The notes: a model not told the origin generated them from the sequence alone. Numbered from the stretch's first letter, positions 34,862 through 43,705 are shown. The stretch is DNA of 64,000 bases from Thermaceae bacterium (GCA_026984675.1 JALSRQ010000044.1:1-64000); one strand, 5' to 3'. Made by a program: numbers and translations.

Positions 34862-35001
34862 GGGTGATCCAAATCGAGTGGGGGGCGACCGGTCTCGAGG
34901 TCTGGTTCCCCGAGCGGCTGGCGGTGGCGCTCGTGATCATCGCGGTGATCCTGGCCGTGCTCGGCCTGGGCACCGCGTGGCGTGGGGGGTGGATCGGGTG
35001 A
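34858..35001 (+). CDS. Small membrane protein
   Basis: 47 residues from TTG at 34858 (overlapping the upstream stop) or 45 from GTG at 34864. One membrane helix, LAVALVIIAVILAVLGLGTA. Overlaps the next start by GTGA. Confidence 0.5.
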   Translation: MRVIQIEWGATGLEVWFPERLAVALVIIAVILAVLGLGTAWRGGWIG

Positions 35002-35249
35002 CGACGCGGGAGTGGTTGCGCCCGATTGTCGAGCGTGTGGTGCGCGAGGTCGTTGAGCAGGTGGGAACCGACGATCGCGAGCGGTTGCGCCGAGAGCTGC
35101 GCCGGGCGTTGCGCGATGCGTACCCGGGCAGGGCGCGGCGCGGTGCTTTTTACCAGGTTTGGCGCGATGAGTGCCGTCGCGCGATGTGGAAGCTCGGCCT
35201 CGAGCTCCCGCGTGTTGAGGCGCCGCTGTTCGAGGAGGGGCGCTCATGA
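34998..35249 (+). CDS. Small basic helical protein
   Basis: 83 residues from the GTG at 34998; very basic and helical (VERVVREVVEQVGTDDRERL, RRELRRALRDAY). Overlaps rusA by ATGA. Function unknown. Confidence 0.5.
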   Translation: MTTREWLRPIVERVVREVVEQVGTDDRERLRRELRRALRDAYPGRARRGAFYQVWRDECRRAMWKLGLELPRVEAPLFEEGRS

Positions 35250-35596
35250 GGCTCGTACTGCCCTGGCCCCCCTCCGTAAACCGCTACTGGCGTCACGACC
35301 GCGGCCGCACCCACATCAGCGCCGAGGGGCGCCGGTACCGCGCGGACGTGTGGGCGATCGTGGCCGAACGCGGGACGGGTGGTCTGCCCTTTCGCGGCCC
35401 GGTGCGGGTGGTGATCCGCGCCTATCCGCCGGACCGGCGGCGGCGGGACGTGGACAACCTCGCCAAGGCGATCCTGGATGCCCTGGAGTTCGCACGGGTC
35501 CTCGAAAACGACCACCAGGTGGCGGACCTGCGGATTGTGCGGGAGGAGCCGGTGCGCGGCGGCCGCATCGAGGTGGAGGTGGAGGAGGCCCTATGA
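35246..35596 (+). CDS. rusA: RusA-family Holliday junction resolvase
   Basis: 116 residues. RusA pattern: PPSVNRYWRHDRG near the start, RRRRDVDNLAKAILDALEFA with the catalytic aspartates, and ENDHQVADLRIVRE. Resolves four-way junctions before packaging and works alongside Bet. Confidence 0.9.
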   Translation: MRLVLPWPPSVNRYWRHDRGRTHISAEGRRYRADVWAIVAERGTGGLPFRGPVRVVIRAYPPDRRRRDVDNLAKAILDALEFARVLENDHQVADLRIVREEPVRGGRIEVEVEEAL

Positions 35597-36174
35597 CCGC
35601 CGAGGAGCGCAAACTCGCCGAGGCCTGGTACCAGGCCCTCCGCGCCTGGAAGACCAGGACCCTCACCGACACCGTCCCCCGCGGCCCCCGGCGCACTCCC
35701 GGCGGCCCCCCGGCCCGGGTGGTCTGGGGGTGCCCGGTTTGCCGCTCGACCCGGGTGGCGGAGTGGGACGAGCGGATCCTCGAGGCCCGCGCCCGCGGTG
35801 AGGACCTCACCCCGGTGGTGCGCGAGATCGCCCGCGTCCTCCGTGTGCGGGAGGCGGTGGTGTGGTCGCACGCCCGCGACCACCTCGACCCCGAGCCGCC
35901 CCGCCCGCTGATCGGTGTCTGGGTGTACGACCGGCGCGTCCGCCTCGGCGAGCACCTCCTGACCCCGGCCGGGTGGATCCCGGTCGAGCGCGTACTGGCG
36001 GCGGTCCGGGAGGCGCCTGAGGCCGTGCGTGTGCGGCTCGACGAGATCAGGATAGCCAGGCGCCTCCCTCGCTCGCTCCTCGACGGCGACGGCCAGTTCA
36101 AGGACAAAAAGCGCCGCCTCCTGGCCGAGGCGGCGCTGTGGCTCGCCGATGTGCTCAGTCCTCGGCGAGCCTGA
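35593..36174 (+). CDS. Phage protein of unknown function
   Basis: 193 residues from ATG at 35593, overlapping rusA. A single CxxC (WGCPVCRSTRV), an HTH-like part VREIARVLRVREAVVWSHAR, and a C-terminal region GVWVYDRRVRLGEHLLTPAG. Last gene of the early operon, so it could govern early/late transcription; inference. Confidence 0.5.
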   Translation: MTAEERKLAEAWYQALRAWKTRTLTDTVPRGPRRTPGGPPARVVWGCPVCRSTRVAEWDERILEARARGEDLTPVVREIARVLRVREAVVWSHARDHLDPEPPRPLIGVWVYDRRVRLGEHLLTPAGWIPVERVLAAVREAPEAVRVRLDEIRIARRLPRSLLDGDGQFKDKKRRLLAEAALWLADVLSPRRA

Positions 36175-36396
36175 ACCAGATCGCGAGGGCGGTGGTGCGC
36201 CCTTGCTCGGCGAGTTCGTCGAGGAGGCCCAAGCTACCACCGGTTCGGTGAGGTCGTAGACCTCGGCCGCCTCGACCACGGCCGGTAGCAGGACCGGCCG
36301 GTCGCGGCGGTGGCCAGGGAGGCGGAGTTCGAGCTCATGCCGCCGGAGCGCTGCGCCATCCCCCGCTTTTTGGTAAGATTTCTCTAGGATGAGCAA
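36155..36396 (-). pseudogene. Possible broken small gene opposing the phage operons
   Basis: On the minus strand two segments with host-like codon use follow each other in different frames: PGHRRDRPVLLPAVVEAAEV to YDLTEPVV, then GLLDELAEQGRTTALAIWFR ending AED-stop at 36155. One frameshift near 36230 would join them. The start codon is unclear (TTG at 36396). It fills most of the gap between the early and late operons; weak evidence. Confidence 0.25.
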
Positions 36397-36427
36397 ACCC
36401 CTGCCCGACGGCGGGGGTTTTGCTTTG
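36395..36427 (+). terminator. Intrinsic terminator before the terminase operon
   Basis: 11-bp stem AAACCCCTGCC / GGCGGGGGTTT with a CGAC loop (36395-36420), followed by TTGCTTTG. A TAAGAT -10-like box at 36374-36379 lies just upstream, so transcripts from there would meet the terminator within about 30 nt. Confidence 0.65.
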
Positions 36428-36443
36428 TCACAAGGTCACAACT

Positions 36444-36770
36444 ATGCCGCTCAGGAAGAAAGAGGTCGCCAAGGCCTTGCGCGAAACGCACGGGGTCATC
36501 ACCCGGGCCGCCCGAAAGCTCGGCGTGGCCCGTGAGACTTTGAGTCGTTACGTCTCGAAGCACCCCGATCTCCAGCGGGTGCGCGACGAGGCTAAAGAGG
36601 CTCTCGTCGACCTGGCCGAGGAAGGCCTGGTGGAGGCGCTTGAGAAGCGCCGCCCGTGGGCGGTGCAGTTTACGCTGGCTCGCCTTGGCAAAGATCGCGG
36701 CTACACCGAGCGCACCGAGCAGGAGCAGGTCGGCGAGATCCGGGTGAAGGTGATCCGTGAAGACGCTTGA
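36444..36770 (+). CDS. terS: Terminase small subunit
   Basis: 108 residues from the ATG at 36444. The N-terminal HTH RKKEVAKALRETHGVITRAA and ARKLGVARETLSRYVSKHPD recognises phage DNA; the C-terminal helix LVEALEKRRPWAVQFTLARL and tail bind the large subunit. Overlaps terL. Confidence 0.8.
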   Translation: MPLRKKEVAKALRETHGVITRAARKLGVARETLSRYVSKHPDLQRVRDEAKEALVDLAEEGLVEALEKRRPWAVQFTLARLGKDRGYTERTEQEQVGEIRVKVIREDA

Positions 36771-37965
36771 GGTCGAAGTCCGCCTGCCCCGGTTGCATCC
36801 GGGTCAGGAACAGGTGCTCGCCGAGACCCGCCGGTACAACGTCCTGGCCTGCGGGCGCCGCTGGGGGAAGACCACGCTGCTCGTGGACCTGGCGGTGAAC
36901 GCGGCCCTGGATGGCAAGCGGGTGGGCTGGTTCGCGCCCACCTACGCCCTCCTCGAGGAGGCCTACGGCCGCATGCGGCGGACCCTCGAGGGGGTGATCA
37001 CCCAGGCGGCCCAGTCGCCCCATCCCCGCCTCGAGCTCTACACCGGCGGGGCTATCGAGTTCTGGACCCTCGACGATCCCTACAAGGCCGGTCGCGGCCG
37101 GGCCTACCACCTGGCGATCGTGGACGAGGCTGCCTTCGCTAAGCGCCTCGACGTGGCCTGGGAGGAAAGCGTGGGGCCCACCCTGACCGACTACCGGGGC
37201 TCGGCGTGGTTTGCTTCAACCCCGAAGGGGAAGAACTACTTCTTCGAGCTCTGGAGCCGGGGCCAGGGCGATGATCCCGACTGGAAGAGCTGGCGGATGC
37301 CCACCAGCACCAATCCCCACATCAGCGCTGAGGAACTCGCCGCCCGCCGCCGCTCGATGCCCGAGCTGGCCTGGCGGCAGGAGTACGAGGCCGAGTTCGT
37401 GGACGCCGAGGGCGCGGTGATTCGCCGCGAGTGGATCCGCGTCGCTGACCCCCCGGAGCGGAAGGCCCTCGAGGTCTACCAGGGGGTGGACCTGGCCATC
37501 AGCACCCGCGAGGACGCCGACTACACCGCCGTGGTGACGGTCGGAAAGGACAAGGAGGGGCGCATCTGGGTGCTCGACGCGGTGCGCACGCGCGAGACCT
37601 TCCACCGGGTGCTCGAGCTCATCAAGTCCCAGGCGGCAAGGTGGCAGCCACGGGTGATCGCGATCGAGCAGGTGCAGTACCAGGCGGCGGTGGTGCAGGA
37701 GCTTTTGCGCACCACCGCACTGCCGGTGCGCGGCGTGCGTCCCGACCGCGACAAGCTGGCCCGGGCCATGCCGCTTATCGCCCGCTACGAGCAGGGGCTG
37801 GTCTACCACGCGCCCGCCCTCCCCAAGGCCTTTGAAGAGGAGCTTACCGCCTTCCCCCTCGCCGAGCACGATGACCAGGTGGACGCCCTGGTCTACGCCT
37901 ACCAGGCTTCGGCCGGCGGGTGGGGGCTCAAGCCCGAGACCCAACGGAGGTACGCCGTACGGTGA
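36757..37965 (+). CDS. terL: Terminase large subunit
   Basis: 402 residues. Packaging ATPase with Walker A ACGRRWGKTT (31-40) and Walker B YHLAIVDEAAF; the RNase H-like nuclease has QGVDLAIS, IAIEQVQYQ and HDDQVDALVYA. All acidic catalytic residues are present. GTG start inside terS. Confidence 0.95.
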   Translation: MKTLEVEVRLPRLHPGQEQVLAETRRYNVLACGRRWGKTTLLVDLAVNAALDGKRVGWFAPTYALLEEAYGRMRRTLEGVITQAAQSPHPRLELYTGGAIEFWTLDDPYKAGRGRAYHLAIVDEAAFAKRLDVAWEESVGPTLTDYRGSAWFASTPKGKNYFFELWSRGQGDDPDWKSWRMPTSTNPHISAEELAARRRSMPELAWRQEYEAEFVDAEGAVIRREWIRVADPPERKALEVYQGVDLAISTREDADYTAVVTVGKDKEGRIWVLDAVRTRETFHRVLELIKSQAARWQPRVIAIEQVQYQAAVVQELLRTTALPVRGVRPDRDKLARAMPLIARYEQGLVYHAPALPKAFEEELTAFPLAEHDDQVDALVYAYQASAGGWGLKPETQRRYAVR

Positions 37966-39239
37966 TCGACGTTCGTGAACTCGCGGCCCGGCTCCAGCTC
38001 CATGCCGTGGCCACCCGCATCGCTGAGCACGAGGAGGCCTGGGAGATGGCCCAGGGGCTCTTCGAGCCTGCTCCTGGCTTCCTCACCCCGCCGCTCGGGC
38101 CAAGCCCCGAGAGCCGGGAGGCGTGGGCTCGGGCTCTTCGCCGCGTCCGCGCCTACGGTCCGCGAGTGGTCTCCACCCTGGTCAACGCTGCCGTCGGTGA
38201 CGTGAACTGGGGCGGCCAGTCGAAACGGCTCGACGAGGCGATCGGCGAGCAGGGGCTCATCCGTCTGGTCCGCAACCTCGCCCGCGACTACTACGTGGCG
38301 GGAGTGGCGGCCGGCTACGCCTACCAACCCGAGACCGGCCCGCCCCGGATCGGCCGGCTCACCGGCTACATCGAGCCCTACACCCACCCGATGGACGCCG
38401 ACGTGGTGACCGGGCTCTACCAGGCCAAGACGGTCACCACCCGCCGGGGGATCCGCTACTGGGTGAGGGTCTGGGACATTGAGGACGGCCAGGTCCGCGA
38501 GTGGCGCGAGCTCCAGACGCCGACCGACCTCGGCTACCCGCCGGATCGGGTTCTCGAGGGGCTCACGCCCCGCTTCGCCTTCTATGACCTGACCCCGGAG
38601 GGGCTTCCCTGGAGCCCGTTCTTCTGGGCGGTGCCGATGCTGCGCGACCTGATGGCCTCGGAGCTCTTCCTGGCCCGGGTCGAGGAATACGCGGCCTACC
38701 CGGTCCCCCGTTTCGGCCCCGAGACCGAGGTGCAGCAGATCGCCCCTGGCCTGCCGGTTCAGGGCGAGTTCGAGTGGAGCGCCCCCGGCTCCCTCGCCGA
38801 GCTCAGGGAGCAGCGGGCGGTGAAGCTCGAGCGCCTCCGGGACGCGATGGCCCTGCCCGGCGGTTTCCTCGGTAACGACAGCCCGTCGGGGGAGGCGCTC
38901 AAGGAGGCCAACCGCCGCTTCTACCAGGAGGCCAAGAGTACCGCCCGGGTACTCTCCGAGCTGCTCACCGACCTGGTGGCCGACCTGGCCGCGCTGGTCG
39001 GGGCCGAGCCGGTCGAGGTGGTGGTCCTGCCCAACCGCGACTACATCCGGGACCAGGTGATTCAGGGGGTGCTCGTGCTCTACGAGAAGGGCGTGATCCC
39101 CCTGGCGGTGGCTGCCCGCGAGGTGCAGCCCTACCTGCCCACCTGGAGCGACGAGGAACTCAACCGGTGGCTTGAGGCCAACAAGGACGTGGTCACGCCG
39201 GACGTGCTGGCCCGGGTTCTCGGGGGAGGTAACGCGTGA
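37962..39239 (+). CDS. Portal protein
   Basis: 425 residues from GTG at 37962, GGAGG upstream. Position after terL, size and the pattern GDVNWGGQSKRLDEAI, LRDLMASELFLARVEEYAAY, LPGGFLGNDSPSGEALKEAN match SPP1/DUF935-like portals that form the dodecameric DNA port. Confidence 0.8.
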   Translation: MIDVRELAARLQLHAVATRIAEHEEAWEMAQGLFEPAPGFLTPPLGPSPESREAWARALRRVRAYGPRVVSTLVNAAVGDVNWGGQSKRLDEAIGEQGLIRLVRNLARDYYVAGVAAGYAYQPETGPPRIGRLTGYIEPYTHPMDADVVTGLYQAKTVTTRRGIRYWVRVWDIEDGQVREWRELQTPTDLGYPPDRVLEGLTPRFAFYDLTPEGLPWSPFFWAVPMLRDLMASELFLARVEEYAAYPVPRFGPETEVQQIAPGLPVQGEFEWSAPGSLAELREQRAVKLERLRDAMALPGGFLGNDSPSGEALKEANRRFYQEAKSTARVLSELLTDLVADLAALVGAEPVEVVVLPNRDYIRDQVIQGVLVLYEKGVIPLAVAAREVQPYLPTWSDEELNRWLEANKDVVTPDVLARVLGGGNA

Positions 39240-39883
39240 CGCTTGAAAAGCTCGGTGAGATCATCCGCCGCCTCGAAGAGCGCTTCGAGCGCGAGGGGCG
39301 TCGCGACCTCCTCGAGCGCATGTACCGGCTCATCGACCGCGGCGACATCTGGGTCCTCTGGAACTGGGCGGCCAACATGCGACTGGTTTCCGCGCAGGCG
39401 GCCTGGACCGCCCACGCGATGTGGCTCAAGGGTCTGAAGGCCCACCCCCCACCCGCGCGGCTGGAGTGCATGATCCAGCGGGCCTACGACTGGGGCGGGG
39501 TGGTGGCCGCCCGGTTCCAGGCGGTCATGGTGCGGGAGCGGCCCGGCATCCACCCCCGCTTGTGGCTCAAGCTCGCGGTCCGTGCCGGGGTGCGCGGCGG
39601 CTGGGCCGAGGGGGCTCGCGAGGCCGCCGAGGAGGCCGGCGCCGGGTTCAAGACCTGGATCCGCACCTGGCCGGCGAAGGAGCCCCGCGACTGGCACGAC
39701 GCCCTCGAGGGCAAGACCATCCCCGCCAATGCCCTCTTCACCCTTCCCGGCGGCCCAAACATCGGCGCGAAGGTCGAGGCGCCCCACGACTGGCAGCGCC
39801 TGCCCGACCCCGCCGAGTGGATCAACTGCGGGCACGCGGTGGTCTACACCCCGCACGCCCGTCTGCGCGACCTGGCGAGGTGA
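39236..39883 (+). CDS. Minor head protein (Mu gpF/SPP1 gp7-like)
   Basis: 215 residues. The C-terminal half has the family signature: KTWIRTWPAKEPRDWHDALEG, IPANALFTLPGG, and AEWINCGHAVVYT, as in head morphogenesis proteins. The N-terminus is helical. Overlaps the portal gene by ATGA. Confidence 0.75.
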   Translation: MTLEKLGEIIRRLEERFEREGRRDLLERMYRLIDRGDIWVLWNWAANMRLVSAQAAWTAHAMWLKGLKAHPPPARLECMIQRAYDWGGVVAARFQAVMVRERPGIHPRLWLKLAVRAGVRGGWAEGAREAAEEAGAGFKTWIRTWPAKEPRDWHDALEGKTIPANALFTLPGGPNIGAKVEAPHDWQRLPDPAEWINCGHAVVYTPHARLRDLAR

Positions 39884-39886
39884 ACG

Positions 39887-40135
39887 ATGAAAGGACCCAA
39901 GGTCAAGACCCCAGCCCTCACGAGCTCGAAGAGGGAGCGGGCCCAGGTTCCGGCGCACGTCTTCCTGCTCCCCTCGGAGCGTAAGTTCCCCTACAAGCGC
40001 TGGCGGAACGGAGAGTGGGTGATCTCCTGCGCCGACCTGCGCGACGCCATCCGGCTCGCGGCGGCGCACGGTTACCGCAAGGTGCTGGCGCGGGCGCAGA
40101 AGATCTACGCGGAGAAGTGCGGAGGCAAGCGGTGA
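39887..40135 (+). CDS. Small head-region protein
   Basis: 82 residues, beginning KTPALTSSKRERAQVPAHVF and LLPSERKFPYKRW. Such small basic proteins occur in front of phage capsid genes; function unknown. Confidence 0.6.
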   Translation: MKGPKVKTPALTSSKRERAQVPAHVFLLPSERKFPYKRWRNGEWVISCADLRDAIRLAAAHGYRKVLARAQKIYAEKCGGKR

Positions 40136-40365
40136 CCCGTGCCACCGACATGTGGCTCGAACCTGCCGACGACGATGAGAGCGGCTGTGAGGAGAAGGTC
40201 GAGCTGGTGGTCGTTCGGGTGCGCTTGAGCAACGGCCGCGAGTTCTACCTCGATGCGAAGGGCATCGTGGATGAGGAGGGGAACGTGGTGGTGCTTTGGG
40301 ACCGGATCCTCGAGGACCTCGAGGAGACCGGCGTGCACCGAAGCGAGCTGCCGATAGACGCGTAG
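40132..40365 (+). CDS. Small phage protein, unknown
   Basis: 77 residues from GTG at 40132 (overlap GTGA). Acidic, beta-rich (VELVVVRVRLSNGREFYLDA). No family recognised. Confidence 0.5.
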   Translation: MTRATDMWLEPADDDESGCEEKVELVVVRVRLSNGREFYLDAKGIVDEEGNVVVLWDRILEDLEETGVHRSELPIDA

Positions 40366-40368
40366 CCA

Positions 40369-40409
40369 ACGGGGCATCGCCCCGTGGTGAGCCCGCCCTG
40401 GAGGCGGGC
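40369..40409 (+). other. Two consecutive hairpins before the scaffold gene
   Basis: ACGGGGC/GCCCCGT (40369-40385, 3-nt loop) and GCCCGCC/GGCGGGC (40391-40409, 5-nt loop), then ATTCGTT. They sit 24 bp before the scaffold ATG; possible processing site or partial terminator that sets capsid mRNA level. Confidence 0.45.
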
Positions 40410-40432
40410 CATTCGTTGCCCAGGAGGCAAGC

Positions 40433-41020
40433 ATGAGCGAGGACGTGAAGAACCAGGAAGCCCAAACCGAACCGGCCGCCCAGGAGGCGGCCCCCGAGAC
40501 CGACGTGCCCCAGGCGGGCGCGGAAGCAGCCGAGCAGGCCCCCGAGGGCCCCGACCCCAAGGCGGCGCTGGAACGGCTCCAGGCGCTGGAGCAGGAGGTC
40601 AAGCGCCTGCGGGCCGAGGCCGCCAAGTACCGGGTCAAGGCCAAGCAGACTGCCCAGGAGGCGGAGAAGGCCAAGACCCTCGAGGAACGGGTCGCCGAGA
40701 TGGAGCAGGCCTACCAGGAGATGCAGCGGCGGGCCTTCCTCGCCGAGGTCAAAGCGGAGATCATGCCCGCCCTTGGCGGCGACCTGAAGCGGGTCGAGGC
40801 CGCCCTGGCCCTGGCCGAGCGCGACGGCCTGCTCACCGAGGAGGGGGTGGACGTCGAGAAGCTCCTCGAGCGCTACCCCTTTCTGAAGCCCCAAACGGCC
40901 CCCAGGGACGCGGGGGCCAACCCGCCCTCCGGCGGGAAGATCAACCCCGCCGCTCTCAGCGACGAAGAGTTCGAAAAACTCGTCGCCCGGGTGAAGGCGG
41001 GGGAGAGCGTCCAGTTCTGA
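40433..41020 (+). CDS. Capsid scaffolding protein
   Basis: 195 residues, acidic and glutamine/alanine-rich with a long central coiled coil (LERLQALEQEVKRLRAEAAK) and a C-terminal helix EEFEKLVARVKAGESVQF for capsid binding. It lies directly before the capsid gene. GGAGG before the ATG. Confidence 0.8.
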   Translation: MSEDVKNQEAQTEPAAQEAAPETDVPQAGAEAAEQAPEGPDPKAALERLQALEQEVKRLRAEAAKYRVKAKQTAQEAEKAKTLEERVAEMEQAYQEMQRRAFLAEVKAEIMPALGGDLKRVEAALALAERDGLLTEEGVDVEKLLERYPFLKPQTAPRDAGANPPSGGKINPAALSDEEFEKLVARVKAGESVQF

Positions 41021-41031
41021 GGAGGTAGGAA

Positions 41032-41958
41032 ATGGCCCTGAACACCACCGGTTCCCTTCCGGCAGAGATCAAGACCTTCTACGATCGGACCCTTCTGGCC
41101 CGGGCGGTGCCCCGGTTCGTGCACGCCCAGTTCGGCCAGCAGCGGTCCATCCGGCGCGCCAGCGGCAAGACCATTGAGTTCCGGCGGTTCGACTCGCTGC
41201 CGGCGGCCACCACCCCGCTTACCGAGGGCACCCCGCCCGCCGGTCAGAGCCTCTCGGTGACCGCCCTGACCGCCGCCCTCGCCCAGTACGGCGACGTGGT
41301 CTTCGGCACCGACCAGGTTCTGGAGACCGCGATCGACCCGATCCTCACCGAGACCGCCGAGCTTCTGGGCGAGCAGGCCGGCAACTCCCTGGATCAGATC
41401 GTCCGGGACGTGCTGGTCACCGGCACCAACGTGCAGTACGCCAATGGACGGGCTTCGCGGAGCGCCATCGTGGCCGGCGACGTGCTCAGCGTGGCCGAGA
41501 TCAAGAAGGCGGTCCGCACCCTCAAACGGGTCAACGCGCGGCCCGCGGTGGATGGCGACTTCATCGCCATCGTGCACCCCGACGCGGTGTACGACCTGAT
41601 GAACGACCCCGATTGGAAAACCCCCAACCAGTACGCCGGGGCCCAGCGGATCTTCGCCGGCGAGATCGGTCGGCTCTACGGCGTCCGCTTCATCGAGACC
41701 ACCAACGCCAAGGTGTGGGCCGGCGCCGGTGGCGGCACCCCTCCGGCGGACGTCTACGCCACCCTGGTGATTGGCGCCGATGCCTACGGCGTGGTGACCC
41801 TCGAGGGCAACAACCTGCAGACTATCTACAAGCCGGTGGGCTCGGGCGGGACCGCCGACCCCCTGGACCAGAAATGGTCGATGGGGTGGAAGGCTTACCT
41901 GGCGGTGAAGATCCTGAACGACAACTTCATGGTCCGCATCGAGCACACCGTGAGCTAA
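41032..41958 (+). CDS. Major capsid protein, N4-gp56 family
   Basis: 308 residues, HK97-like fold. Family pattern: LLARAVPRFVHAQFGQQRSI, GKTIEFRRFDSLPAATTPLT, EGTPPAGQSLSVTALTAALA, QYGDVVFGTDQVLETAIDPI. Shine-Dalgarno GGAGG. Confidence 0.85.
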   Translation: MALNTTGSLPAEIKTFYDRTLLARAVPRFVHAQFGQQRSIRRASGKTIEFRRFDSLPAATTPLTEGTPPAGQSLSVTALTAALAQYGDVVFGTDQVLETAIDPILTETAELLGEQAGNSLDQIVRDVLVTGTNVQYANGRASRSAIVAGDVLSVAEIKKAVRTLKRVNARPAVDGDFIAIVHPDAVYDLMNDPDWKTPNQYAGAQRIFAGEIGRLYGVRFIETTNAKVWAGAGGGTPPADVYATLVIGADAYGVVTLEGNNLQTIYKPVGSGGTADPLDQKWSMGWKAYLAVKILNDNFMVRIEHTVS

Positions 41959-41969
41959 GGAGGTGAGTG

Positions 41970-42149
41970 ATGGCTAAGGCAGAACAAGCAAAGGAAACCA
42001 GGGTCAAGATCAAGCTCCCGGTCCTCCCTGGCGAGCCCGAGACGGTCGACGTGACCGTCAATGGGAAGATGTACCGCATCAAGCGGGGGGAGACCGTCGA
42101 GGTACCATCGGTGGTCAAGGAGGTCCTCGAGCAGGCCGGGAAGCTCTGA
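41970..42149 (+). CDS. Small capsid-adjacent protein
   Basis: 59 residues with a compact beta segment TVDVTVNGKMYRIKRGETVE; placed like head-fibre or decoration proteins after the capsid gene. ATG at 41970 follows AAGGAGGTG. Confidence 0.6.
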   Translation: MAKAEQAKETRVKIKLPVLPGEPETVDVTVNGKMYRIKRGETVEVPSVVKEVLEQAGKL

Positions 42150-42160
42150 GGTAGACCGCC

Positions 42161-42562
42161 GTGGCCCGGACCTACAACCCCGCCGACCTCGCCCTCGCCG
42201 ACCCCAAGAGCGCCGCCTGGGCCCTGGCCTGGGCCCGGCGTCTCGCCGCCGATGTCCCGGCGGGGTCGGGGGCCTGGCCGGACCACTCCCTCGAGGACGC
42301 CGAGTGGCAGGCCTGGCTCGACGCCACGGCGGTCACCGACGCGGACGGCAACGTCTGGTACCGGCCCCACGAGGCGGCGGCGAGGGCCCTCGAGGCTAAC
42401 CCCGTCTGGCTTGAGCGGATCAGCGTCGGCGGGGTCTTCCAGCAGTTCCGCACCGCCCGCGAGGCCGCCGCCGCCATCCGCCGGGCCGGCGCTTGGGTGG
42501 ACGAGCTGATCGTGGCGAAAGGCGGCCCAGCGGCCGGCAAGGGAATCGCGCCGAGGTGGTGA
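42161..42562 (+). CDS. Putative head-tail connector protein
   Basis: 133 residues, helical with a short alpha/beta part; sits in the first connector slot after the capsid. GTG start. The family is not certain. Confidence 0.5.
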   Translation: MARTYNPADLALADPKSAAWALAWARRLAADVPAGSGAWPDHSLEDAEWQAWLDATAVTDADGNVWYRPHEAAARALEANPVWLERISVGGVFQQFRTAREAAAAIRRAGAWVDELIVAKGGPAAGKGIAPRW

Positions 42563-42798
42563 GGGAGCTCCTGACCAACCAGCGCACCGGCCAGGCAGTC
42601 TCCGCCTGGTTCGGGGAGCCCAGGCCAGGCCTCGAGGCCGCCGTGTTCGCCGACTACGTCCCCTCGATGCGCCTGGTCACCCGCGACGACGTGCAAGAGG
42701 GCGACACGCTGGTGGCCGCGAGCGGCGAGCGCTACCGGGTGGCCCGGGTGCGCCTGGTGGGCGGCCGGATCGTGGCCGAGCTGGCCAAGGTGACCTGA
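42559..42798 (+). CDS. Putative head-closure protein
   Basis: 79 residues from GTG at 42559 (overlap). Beta-rich: MRLVTRDDVQEGDTLVAASG, YRVARVRLVGGRIVAELAKV, like small head-closure/stopper proteins. Inference from position and fold pattern. Confidence 0.5.
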   Translation: MRELLTNQRTGQAVSAWFGEPRPGLEAAVFADYVPSMRLVTRDDVQEGDTLVAASGERYRVARVRLVGGRIVAELAKVT

Positions 42799-43289
42799 TG
42801 GAGGTCGAGTTCAAGATCCCCCGCCAACTGCTGGCGATCGAGGCCAACGTCATTGCGGTGGCCAACGCCGCCTTCCGGCGGACCACCGCCGACGCCCGGG
42901 CCCGGGCCAGGGAAAACGTCACCCGTGGTCGGCCCGGCCTCATCGCCAGGAGCGGCGCCCTCTACCGGGGCATCAGCCTCGGTCCTTACGTCCAGCGGGC
43001 GCCCGGCGCGATCGCCGAGCAGAGGATCTACGTCAAGGGCCCGGCAGCCCGTTATGCCCACGTCCACGAGTACGGGGCGGTGATCCGGGCAAAACGGAAG
43101 CCCTGGCTGGTGTTCCGGCTCTACCAGCCCTGGGACACCGACCGCCCCACCGGCCCCTGGCGCCGGGCCAAGCAAGTGCGGATCCCGAAGCGGCCGTTCC
43201 TCTGGCCAGCGGCCAGGGCCGCCGCAGACGACTTCCCCCGCCACTTCGCCGAGGCGGCGACCCGCATCTTGGGGAGGTTCCACACGTGA
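42798..43289 (+). CDS. HK97 gp10-like tail-completion protein
   Basis: 163 residues. HK97gp10 pattern: ARARARENVTRGRPGLIARS, QRIYVKGPAARYAHVHEYGA and IPKRPFLWPAARAAADDF. Joins head and tail. Confidence 0.75.
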   Translation: MEVEFKIPRQLLAIEANVIAVANAAFRRTTADARARARENVTRGRPGLIARSGALYRGISLGPYVQRAPGAIAEQRIYVKGPAARYAHVHEYGAVIRAKRKPWLVFRLYQPWDTDRPTGPWRRAKQVRIPKRPFLWPAARAAADDFPRHFAEAATRILGRFHT

Positions 43290-43705
43290 AGGCTAGCGAC
43301 GTCATCGCCGTCATCGCCCCCGCCCTCGAGGCCGCCCTGCCCGGCTGGACGGTGGTGCGCGGCAGCGCCCACGACCTGGCCGACCGCCAGGCGGACATCG
43401 CCGTGGCCGAGGCCACCCTGGGCGGTTCCAGCGGCCTGGGACGCTACGCGGTCATGGAGCGGTGGGTGGTGCGGCTCGCGGTGGCCACTGGGGCCGACCT
43501 CGAGGCCAGCTACCAGACTTTGCTGGACGCTCGTGACGCAGCCCTAAAGGCCATTGCCGAGGCCGGCAACCCATTCGGCAGCGAAACTTTCATCGAGTGG
43601 CAGCCCGAGCCAACGGTTGAACCGATCACCGCCCAGGAGGCTGCTTGGGGCGGCCTCTTTTTTGAGGCCACGATCGGCTTCTGGATCAGGAGGGCCATCG
43701 AGTGA
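43286..43705 (+). CDS. Putative tail terminator protein
   Basis: 139 residues, alpha/beta, in the slot before the tail tube: DVIAVIAPALEAALPGWTVV, RWVVRLAVATGADLEASYQT. Length and place fit tail-terminator proteins. Confidence 0.6.
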   Translation: MKASDVIAVIAPALEAALPGWTVVRGSAHDLADRQADIAVAEATLGGSSGLGRYAVMERWVVRLAVATGADLEASYQTLLDARDAALKAIAEAGNPFGSETFIEWQPEPTVEPITAQEAAWGGLFFEATIGFWIRRAIE

